Shown here piece by piece: positions 57,614-64,000 of a stretch of 64,000 bases of DNA. The notes below the pieces were generated by a model. That model ran no database searches and was not told the origin of the DNA. It saw only the letters and a list, made by a program, of their open reading frames with translations. Position 1 is the stretch's first letter; each line of letters starts with the position of its first letter. The position numbers and the translations under genes are program-made. The stretch is from Branchiibius hedensis. GTDB taxonomy: Bacteria > Actinomycetota > Actinomycetes > Actinomycetales > Dermatophilaceae. The stretch lies in contig NZ_UESZ01000001.1 of NCBI RefSeq assembly GCF_900108585.1, forward strand, positions 2,356,001-2,420,000. Direction: 5' to 3'.

Positions 57614-59303
57614 ACCCGACTCGTGCCACTTGAGCGGGATTTCGCGGTCGGCGAGTCATCGGTGCTGGTCAGGGCGTTGCGGTTGCAGGTTTTGACACAC
57701 TAATCGGGCCGATATTCTGGGGTCGTGGTGTTCGTGCGGAAGGTCAAGACCGCCTCGGGCGCGACCGCCGTGCAGATCGCGCAGCGCGTCGATGGACGCG
57801 ACAAGGTGCTGGAACACCTCGGCTCTGCGCACACCGCCCAAGAGCTAGCGGTGCTGGTGCAGGTTGCTCGGCAGCGTCTTCACCCCGGGCAGGGCGAACT
57901 GGACCTGAGCGCTGGAGCTGTCCCGGCTGGTCAGGGCGTGATTACCGGCAAGACCAGCGCCGTCCTGTGGGAGGTCCTGTCGCAGGCCTACACCGCCTTG
58001 GGGTTCGACGCGCTCGGCGATGCCGCGTTTCGGGAGTTCGTGTTGGCCCGGATCATCGAACGACCTCCAAAGCGGACACGGTGCGTGTCCTGGACGAGAT
58101 CGGCGTCGAACACGCGTCGCTGCGCACGATGTTCCGCTCCCTGAAACGCTGCGCCAGCGCCGAGTACCGCGACACCCTGGCGACTGCGTGCTTCGAACAC
58201 GCCACTACCGCAGGAGATCTCAGCTTGTGCCTGTACGACGTGACCACGTTGTATTTCGAAGCTGAGCAGGAAGACGACCTACGCAAGGTCGGATACTCAA
58301 AAGAACGCCGGGTCGATCCACAAATCGTGGTCGGGTTGCTGGTGGACCGCCAAGGGTTCCCGTTGGAGATCGGCTGCTATGAGGGCAACCAGGCCGAGAC
58401 CGCCACGATCGTGCCGATCGTGACCCAGTTCCAAGAGCGGCACGGCCTGGCCGACATGGTGGTGGTCGCCGACGCCGGCATGTTATCGGCGGAGAACCTG
58501 GGCAAGCTCGATGAGGCGAACCTGCGGTTCATCGTCGGCTCCCGGGTCGTCAAAGCCCCCGGTGACCTGGCTAAGCACTTCCACTGGCGCGGGGATGCGT
58601 TCGCTGATGGGCAGGTCATCGACACCATCACCCCACGGCGGGTCAGCGCCGCAGCGAAGGCGGAGAACGACCCCAACAAAGCCGCCGAACCGGTGTGGGA
58701 CCGGCAGGACAATCCGTTGTCGTGGCGGGCGGCGTGGGCGTACTCCCGTAAACGCGCTGTCCGGGACGCCAAGACGTTGACGATCCAGCAGCAACGCGCG
58801 CAGGCCGTGGTCGATGGGGAACGGGCACCCAAAAAGCCCCGGTTCGTCAAAACCATCGACGGCGCAACCGAATTGGATCAATCAGGTTTGGATCGGGCTC
58901 GGCGCTTGGTCGGGTTGAAGGGCTACGTCACCAACATCCCCAACGCCACGATGCCCGCAGCCGAGGTGATCGCGAAGTACCACGACCTGTGGCAGGTAGA
59001 AGCCTCGTTCCGGATGTCCAAAACCGACCTGAGAGCCCGGCCGATCTTCCATGACGACCGCGACGCCATCGAAGCCCACCTGACCATCGTGTTCGCCGCC
59101 CTCGCGATCAGCCGACACCTCCAGCAGCAGACCGGGATCAGCATCAAAAGTATCGTGCGAACCCTGCGCCCGTTGCAGCAGATCACCGTGCGAATCGCCG
59201 GTCACCAGCACGTCGCCGCCGATCCGCTCAACCCACTCGCGGCCGAGATTCTCGCTGCGACTGGCACAACCTGGCCGACACACTAAATTGGCACGAGTCG
59301 GGT
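57614..59303 (+). mobile_element. IS1634-type insertion sequence, 1690 bp
   Basis: Perfect 15-bp terminal inverted repeats ACCCGACTCGTGCCA at 57614-57628 and its complement at 59289-59303 bound a single transposase gene. I find no target site duplication at the two flanks, so the element is old or its flanks have been rearranged. The transposase gene is frameshifted. Confidence 0.85.
57725..59286 (+). pseudogene. IS1634-family transposase, frameshifted
   Basis: The reading starts at GTG 57725 (MVFVRKVKTASGATAVQIAQ) and runs about 112 codons to ARIIER, then continues one frame over as TSKADTVRVLDEIGVEH up to the stop at 59286. One missing C near 58058-58063 explains it; no slippery heptamer is present, so programmed shifting is unlikely. 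Full length would be about 520 aa. DDE-type parts are recognisable: SLCLYDVTTLYFEA, VVADAGMLSAENL and, near the end, YHDLWQVEASFRMSKTDLRARPI. Confidence 0.85.
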
Positions 59304-59419
59304 GCGTGCGCGCCAAACGCTGTCGCAACGTTCTTGCGTACGGCGTATGCAAGCAGAGGCGCGATTACCTAGGAGGTTGGCGACGTCAGTTCGGTTCGCC
59401 TCCCATCCGACGTGCCAGA
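59304..59419. other. Gap between IS and DUF262 gene
   Basis: I see no gene or clear signal in these 116 bp. The lower-quality match to coding text suggests the end of a deleted gene. Confidence 0.4.
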
Positions 59420-61261
59420 TCAGACGCGGTCCACGGAAGCATCGTCAGCGAGCTGGTCCAACTCGAAGTGCGCCGAGTCCTCAGCAGCCTCGCCCCGGCC
59501 AACGTCGCGTTGCACAGTCTTGCCAATCGCTTTCTCCACAAGCAGGCAGAGTTGTTCGCGTCGTGCGTTGAAGTACCCGTTGAAGTCGTCCTTCCGCAAG
59601 AGCTCTGCCGGGACCAGGTGCGTCGCCAGGAGACTGTCGAGCCGCGCGGGCTCCAGCTGCGCTCGCGACTCGATAACGGCCAGATACGCCGAGGGCGCTG
59701 CGCCGCCGATGGTCCGGTTCGTCCGGGCACTGATCGTCGTCTTGTTGACGATGCTCTCGCGATGCTCGTCATCAATGTTCATGTCGTAGCACCACTTCTG
59801 CGGGAAGATATGGTGGATATCGACGGCGAGATCGACATACTGCACCTTGTCTAGGGCTTTGTCCTCCATCCAATCCCGTGCTCCGCCACCGAGAATGAGA
59901 GCTGCAATTCCCTTGTACGCCGCAGCGTTTCGCGTGCGCAGGGAGTGAAGGCGGGACTCCGTGAAGTTTGCATCCACCACAGTGCGGGGCGTTGGCTTGG
60001 AATCGTCGAGCGCCCACTCGGGCACCATCTCGATGTCGCGGGCAAAGCGCGATTCGTTAGCCGAGCCATAGAGTTCACCAAGAACACCGCACCAGAACCA
60101 ACGAATCAGACGCCCGCTCACCCCCACTAGGTCCGCGTCCTTACCAAGGACCACCTTGATCGCGGCCAATGGGACGAGTTGCTTGGCGTAGGGCACATCT
60201 CGTGAAGCGAAGATGTGCCGGTCAGCCAGGAAGGTTGCAGCCCAGGCAAACGCACCTCGAAGCGGATCCCGCCATTGAAGGTAGTCCGCGAGAGTCAATT
60301 TCAGGACGTCTTCGCGCTTTGCGGAGATCGCGGGCGGGCGACCAGAGGAATCCGACCGCGCGCGCTGGCGCGTGGTCAGCATCGTGACTGCCTGTAAGAA
60401 GTCGGTGTTCTCAACTGCGCTTAACACCGGCTGGTCGGACCACTGCGATTGAGTTTGTTTCCAATCATCGTTCAGCCGGAAGTCCTCACCGAACGCCTCG
60501 AAGTGCTCGGCGTCACCAGCGAAGACAGCCGTCAACAATTCAAAAACGTTGAGCGGGAGGCCACCGATGTTCACCTTCTCAAAGACCGTGGCAACAGCAG
60601 CCTTGTCAGTGTTCTCGTCGAGGACGATCGCCGGAATGTCGTAGGTCGCAGCGGGTTTGATGAACTCTTCCCAGAACCGTTTGGCGAGGTCGCGATCGGC
60701 CAGTTCGAACGTCCAGCTCATGTAGTCGCCGTAGAGCAAATGCAAAGGGAAGTAGCCCTGCGTCCGCTGCTCATCGGCACTACTGAGGTCGAGGACGACG
60801 TCCTTGCCGAAGTTGGAACGGACCACACCATCACCCGGGACACTGATGAGCGCTTCATCGACCCGATCTGGTGCGCTGAGTGCGGTCTCCATGTGAATGA
60901 GGTAGCGACGATCGAGCAGTTTGCCCCGACTGTCCTTGGTGGCGACAACGCCGTCTCCACTCAGCGCTTGGGTGAGAGATGTCAGGCGCTGTTGGCCATC
61001 GAGCAGCAAGAACTTGGCTTCTGTACCTGCGGGGACGTTCACGCCCTCGATCGGCCGGGGCTTGAAGCGCACCTGAGCGTTTCCGGTCTTCAGGAGCATC
61101 ACCGCTCCGAGCGGATGACCACGGAGCACCGTCACCAGAAGCTGCCGGATCCGTTCGTCCTCCCATTTGTACCCGCGCTGGAAGTCCGGCAGCTGAATCT
61201 CGCCCGAACGTGTCCAGGACAAGTACTCGCCGAGTTCGTACATCGGGGTTAAGAAGCCCAT
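59420..61261 (-). CDS. DUF262 / HNH protein, GmrSD-like putative defence nuclease
   Basis: The 613-aa protein has the DUF262 (GmrS/ParB-like) N-terminal domain: LPDFQRGYKW at residues 24-33, a helix with RGHPLGAVMLL, and the DGQQR motif at residues 88-92, which binds or hydrolyses NTP. The C-terminal part contains VDIHHIFPQKWC (about residue 483) followed by N and SARTNRTIGG, the His-Asn pattern of an HNH nuclease. GmrSD is a modification-dependent type IV restriction enzyme against glucosylated phage DNA. This single-gene form lacks a clear full GmrD; specificity is unknown. Codon use is less GC-biased than its neighbours and it lies among IS and toxin genes, so it was probably acquired. Confidence 0.82.
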   Translation of the reverse strand: MGFLTPMYELGEYLSWTRSGEIQLPDFQRGYKWEDERIRQLLVTVLRGHPLGAVMLLKTGNAQVRFKPRPIEGVNVPAGTEAKFLLLDGQQRLTSLTQALSGDGVVATKDSRGKLLDRRYLIHMETALSAPDRVDEALISVPGDGVVRSNFGKDVVLDLSSADEQRTQGYFPLHLLYGDYMSWTFELADRDLAKRFWEEFIKPAATYDIPAIVLDENTDKAAVATVFEKVNIGGLPLNVFELLTAVFAGDAEHFEAFGEDFRLNDDWKQTQSQWSDQPVLSAVENTDFLQAVTMLTTRQRARSDSSGRPPAISAKREDVLKLTLADYLQWRDPLRGAFAWAATFLADRHIFASRDVPYAKQLVPLAAIKVVLGKDADLVGVSGRLIRWFWCGVLGELYGSANESRFARDIEMVPEWALDDSKPTPRTVVDANFTESRLHSLRTRNAAAYKGIAALILGGGARDWMEDKALDKVQYVDLAVDIHHIFPQKWCYDMNIDDEHRESIVNKTTISARTNRTIGGAAPSAYLAVIESRAQLEPARLDSLLATHLVPAELLRKDDFNGYFNARREQLCLLVEKAIGKTVQRDVGRGEAAEDSAHFELDQLADDASVDRV

Positions 61262-61378
61262 GTCAATCCTCTTCGTCGTTGAAGGCGTCCTTCTGGCGGA
61301 AGTGAACGTGCCCCATCAGCCGCTATGAGCAGTGCGGTGTCGCCGAGTCCGCGTCGAACCACCCGAACGCCGATGCCA

Positions 61379-62488
61379 CTATTTACCCGCGCAGGATTTC
61401 ACCAGCTCGGCGGTCATCTGCCAGCGCCACGATCCGTCCTCGAGTGCCCAGTGGGAGTCCACCGTCTCGGTGAGACCGTTCGAGGAGAGTTCGGCGGTGA
61501 CTCTGGTGGCGGGTCGTGACTTTGTGGTCCCCGGGATCTCGGTGTCACCCACGTCCTGGGCGCTAATGGCTTTGACCCAAGCGACCGAGGGGGTCGTACT
61601 CGCCTTCCGACACGCGACGAAACTGGCCTCAGAGACCAGCGCTTGCTGCTCGGTGACGAGGTTCTTGTACTGGCCGACCCAGTCGTGCGCCGTGAATTGC
61701 TCGACCCAGACTCTGAACGCCGCCTCAGGTGTGCCTGCTGCGGCGGTCGTCTCCGCGGAGCTGCTCTGTGCGCCGTCCCAGTCGCTTGGTGCTCCGACGT
61801 AGACCTGACAACCCTTTGCGGTGCCGGACAGCAGCAGGTTGGTATCGACACGGATCTTGCCGCTGGCTGGGACCAACTCGGGGAAGGCGACACCGCCGCC
61901 GTTGATCCTTCCGGCCGCGTCACGACACAACAGACTGATCCGTGGGTCCTTCACCGCTTGACCCAGCGGGTTCGTCAGTTCGAAAGATGCCTGGGGTTGC
62001 CCGTACTCCTCACGGATCTGCGGAACCGAAGTCGGCATGGCAGGGAAGGGTTGATTGCTGAAGGCACCCTTGGCCTCTACGTCGAGGGTCGCATCTACAC
62101 GAGCGGCCTTCTTGCTGTCTGGGAGTTCGACTTGTGTTCCAACGATGATGTCCTCGTTCGGGCGCGAGAAGGACTCAACCTGGCTTTCGCTTGCCAGGAT
62201 CGCCCCGCTGGCGTCAAGGAGGTTGAAGTTCACGGTCACCGTCTGCCCAACGTACGACGTGTTGTTGTGTACGACGGCCGCCACCCACGCGTACTTCCCC
62301 GACTGCCCAAAGCCAGATTCCTTGAGAGTGCCGAGCAGCTTCGGTGCCGTGCTGGCCACCGAAGCGCCGGAACTGGTGCTCGAAGAACCTTCACTGCCGA
62401 GACTCGTGTTCGAACTGCACGCCCCCAGCGACACGACTAATGCGAGCGAGACTGCTGCAGACGCCAGCATCCGCACACTGCCCACCAC
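61379..62488 (-). CDS. Lipoprotein of unknown function
   Basis: A GTG at 62488 (with a G-run 10 bases upstream) or ATG 62470 starts about 369 or 363 aa. The signal peptide ends in lipobox LGAC, followed by a Ser/Thr-rich linker. A first beta-sandwich-like domain (YAWVAAVVHNNTSYVGQTVTVNFNLLD) resembles FxLYD-type extracellular domains, and the C-terminal 110 residues (AAFRVWVEQFTAHDWVGQYKNLVTEQQ ... WALEDGSWRWQMTAELVKSC) look like a SnoaL/NTF2-like fold. The IS481-type element inserted 34 bp upstream, so its native promoter is displaced. I cannot assign a role. Confidence 0.8.
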   Translation of the reverse strand: MVGSVRMLASAAVSLALVVSLGACSSNTSLGSEGSSSTSSGASVASTAPKLLGTLKESGFGQSGKYAWVAAVVHNNTSYVGQTVTVNFNLLDASGAILASESQVESFSRPNEDIIVGTQVELPDSKKAARVDATLDVEAKGAFSNQPFPAMPTSVPQIREEYGQPQASFELTNPLGQAVKDPRISLLCRDAAGRINGGGVAFPELVPASGKIRVDTNLLLSGTAKGCQVYVGAPSDWDGAQSSSAETTAAAGTPEAAFRVWVEQFTAHDWVGQYKNLVTEQQALVSEASFVACRKASTTPSVAWVKAISAQDVGDTEIPGTTKSRPATRVTAELSSNGLTETVDSHWALEDGSWRWQMTAELVKSCAGK

Positions 62489-62515
62489 CGCGCTGAGCCC
62501 CCCTGTCGATCCGTG

Positions 62516-62521
62516 CCTAGT
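62516..62521. repeat. Target site duplication of the IS481-type element, left
   Basis: CCTAGT directly before the left inverted repeat is identical to 63622-63627 directly after the right one. Confidence 0.9.
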
Positions 62522-63621
62522 TGTACTGCCCCGGGACGTTAGGAACGGTTCTCGGCCTGTCGGCGTGACTTGAGGAAGACCTCCGGGTGAGGTGTGAAGC
62601 GACGAAGCAAACACATCCCCAAACCCGGAGGTCCTCATGGTCCACGCTAATGCCCCGCTTTCTGCGACTGGTCGCCTGCGCCTGGCGCGGTGCGTGGTGG
62701 ACGATGGGTGGCCGTTGCGGCGGGCCGCAGACCGGTTCGGGGTCTCGGTCACCACCGCGCACCGCTGGGCGGCCCGGTACCGCCAGCATGGTGCGGCGGG
62801 GATGTGCGATCGTCCCAGCCGGCCCCAGTCATGTCCGCACCGCACCAGTAGGCGCCGGGAACGGCGAGTCCTGGGGTTACGGGTTTCGCGGCGGTGGGGG
62901 CCGGCCCGGATCGCCTACCACCTGGGGATGAATCCGGCCACGGTGCACCGCATCCTGACCCGGTACCGGTGTCTTCGGTTGTCCTGGACGGACCCGGCCA
63001 CTGGTGCCCCGGTACGGGCCGGTCGTCGAAAGGTGGTGCGCTACGAACGCGACGCCCCGGGTGATTTGGTCCACGTGGACATCAAGAAGCTGGGCCGCAT
63101 CCCCGATGGGGGTGGACACCGGGTCCATGGCCGCGCTGCGGGGAAAGCTAACTCCCGTGCTACCTCCAGCAGTGGGCGGGGGTATGCCTACCTGCACCAC
63201 GCGGTCGATGACCACTCCCGGTACGCCTACTCAGAGATCCTGGCCGATGAGAAGAAGGAGACCGCGACCGCGTTCATGCAACGGGCGGTGGCGCACTTCG
63301 CGCAGGTCGGGATCACCACGGACCGGGTGATGACCGACAACGGGTCCTGTTACCGCTCCCACCTATTCCGGAACATGCTGCAGGACCATGGGATCACCCA
63401 TAAACGCACCCGCCCCTACACCCCGAAAACCAACGGGAAAGTCGAGCGGTTCAACCGGACCCTGACCGAGGAGTGGGCCTACGCCCGCCCCTACACCAGC
63501 GAGACCGAACGCGCCGCCGCGTACGAGGACTTCCTGCACATCTACAATCACCACCGCGCACACACCGCGCTCAAAGGTGGCTCACCCGCAGACCGCGTAC
63601 CCAACCTGGCGGGGCACTACA
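62522..63621 (+). mobile_element. Intact IS481-type insertion sequence, 1100 bp
   Basis: The ends are imperfect inverted repeats, TGTACTGCCCCGGGACGTTA on the left and TGTAGTGCCCCGCCAGGTT read inward from the right. A 6-bp target duplication CCTAGT flanks it. The single transposase gene is complete, so the insertion is recent and the element may still move. Confidence 0.95.
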
Positions 63622-63626
63622 CCTAG
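62637..63626 (+). CDS. IS481-family transposase
   Basis: The 329-aa protein has an N-terminal helix-turn-helix (GRLRLARCVVDDGWPLRRAADRFGVS) and an rve integrase core. The catalytic acids are Asp in LVHVDIKKLG (about 148), Asp in VMTDNGSCYRS (about 234) and Glu in NGKVERFNRTL (about 270), the DD35E spacing. YLHHAVDDHSRYAYSEIL and HRAHTALKGGSPADRV are hallmarks of IS481. It extends a few bases past the right repeat, ending in the target duplication. Confidence 0.95.
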   Translation: MVHANAPLSATGRLRLARCVVDDGWPLRRAADRFGVSVTTAHRWAARYRQHGAAGMCDRPSRPQSCPHRTSRRRERRVLGLRVSRRWGPARIAYHLGMNPATVHRILTRYRCLRLSWTDPATGAPVRAGRRKVVRYERDAPGDLVHVDIKKLGRIPDGGGHRVHGRAAGKANSRATSSSGRGYAYLHHAVDDHSRYAYSEILADEKKETATAFMQRAVAHFAQVGITTDRVMTDNGSCYRSHLFRNMLQDHGITHKRTRPYTPKTNGKVERFNRTLTEEWAYARPYTSETERAAAYEDFLHIYNHHRAHTALKGGSPADRVPNLAGHYT

Positions 63627-63627
63627 T
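63622..63627. repeat. Target site duplication of the IS481-type element, right
   Basis: CCTAGT, identical to the left copy; the transposase stop codon TAG falls inside it. Confidence 0.9.
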
Positions 63628-63703
63628 CACCGCACCCTACTGCCATATGGGCATGTTGGTGACGGTTGGGATGGCGCATCGACTCGGTACATCAACCCAA
63701 GTT

Positions 63704-63719
63704 AGTACCTTTTGGTACT
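63704..63719. promoter_or_regulatory. Inverted repeat before the antitoxin-like gene
   Basis: AGTACC-TTTT-GGTACT is a perfect 6-bp inverted repeat 60 bp before the gene at 63779; a TTGACC follows at 63720. It is a likely autoregulator site. Confidence 0.45.
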
Positions 63720-63778
63720 TTGACCCGTGAGGTGATATGGTTCTACCAGTCCCAGCCACTACGCAAGGATGGTGTGCC

Positions 63779-64000
63779 ATGTCCACCGCCACCACGGTTT
63801 CCCCCATCAAGGTCTCAGCCCAGACTGACAACCTGATCTCCCACGCGGCCCACTTCATGTCTGTCTCCAAGAAGGCTGTCGTCGAGGAGGCCATTCGCGA
63901 GTACATCGCCAATCACCGCGATGACATTCAGTCCGGGGTTCGCGACGCAATCACCCAACTCGATGGCTCCACCGCATCTGCAGTCTCGCTACTCAGTGGA
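63779..64000 (+). CDS. Small ribbon-helix-helix antitoxin-like protein, partial
   Basis: ATG 63779 with AAGGA 9 bases upstream opens a frame that runs off the window after 74 codons. The text MSTATTVSPIKVSAQTDNLI then FMSVSKKAVVEEAIREYIANHRDDIQ looks like an RHH-type DNA-binding antitoxin: a short beta strand followed by two helices and VEEAIREYI. The partner, probably a PIN or ParE/Fic-type toxin, would lie to the right. The identity is inferred from fold pattern only. Confidence 0.6.
   Translation, partial: MSTATTVSPIKVSAQTDNLISHAAHFMSVSKKAVVEEAIREYIANHRDDIQSGVRDAITQLDGSTASAVSLLSG

Noticed and set aside
58040-58080. Programmed ribosomal frameshift in the IS1634-type transposase
   Set aside because: No slippery heptamer or following stem is visible, and this family normally has one uninterrupted gene; a base loss explains it better.
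57600-59320. Target site duplication for the IS1634-type element
   Set aside because: Bases flanking the two 15-bp terminal repeats (CGAAGG and GCGTGC) do not match.
61264-61320. Short leader peptide (17 codons) directly before the DUF262 gene
   Set aside because: It lacks a ribosome site and any conserved feature; it is more likely just the 5' region containing the GAAGAGGA ribosome site.

Overview
The window is high-GC chromosomal DNA from an actinobacterium, most likely a Micrococcales-type organism; the genus cannot be fixed from sequence alone. Signs are many GTG starts, ATGA/GTGA stop-start overlaps, and gene orders shared with Mycobacterium tuberculosis: pcrA / M23 peptidase / sucC / sucD, then choD-guaB3-guaB-rsdA-sigD-groEL-groES, then tsaD-rimI-tsaB-tsaE-alr, then nnr and glmS.

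Left part (1-29 kb) is mostly core metabolism. Partial sucD and sucC (succinyl-CoA synthetase) sit beside a stand-alone B12-binding protein. Next come a secreted M23 peptidase, the PcrA helicase, an S12 serine hydrolase, a DedA protein, and a membrane-anchored molybdopterin oxidoreductase followed by a fasciclin lipoprotein. A glycosyltransferase, a PIG-L deacetylase and a flippase-like protein follow, then two tandem PAP2 phosphatases, guaA, a DUF3817 protein and SURF1. A DUF559 gene framed by a 73-bp direct repeat precedes a heterodimeric ABC exporter whose first gene carries a frameshift. A VOC protein, choD, gabD2-like, guaB3 and guaB close this part.

Middle part (29-44 kb) is regulation and core biology. 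SigD/RsdA is followed by groEL and groES, controlled by two CIRCE operators around a clear promoter; an exact 94-bp tandem duplication lies just behind groEL. A divergent NAD(P)H-FMN reductase/TetR pair shares a palindromic operator. Nucleoside hydrolase plus ribokinase form a salvage pair, and the tsaD-rimI-tsaB-tsaE-hydrolase-alr run makes the t6A tRNA modification machinery and D-alanine.

Right part (44-64 kb) is increasingly accessory. It holds a Phd/PIN toxin-antitoxin pair, a 1166-aa fused ABC exporter, and an unusual three-gene set (repeat protein, HExxHxxGxxH metalloprotease, HEAT-like protein) inserted before nnr-acpS-glmS. From 54.6 kb on it becomes a toxin-antitoxin/defence/IS zone: higBA, coaA, a vapBC pair bracketed by a degenerate copy of the coaA 3' end, MazF-like and HEPN-like gene remnants, a frameshifted IS1634-type element, a DUF262/HNH (GmrSD-like) putative defence gene, a lipoprotein, an intact IS481-type element with a 6-bp target duplication, and the start of a small antitoxin-like gene. 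No rRNA, tRNA or CRISPR array was seen.
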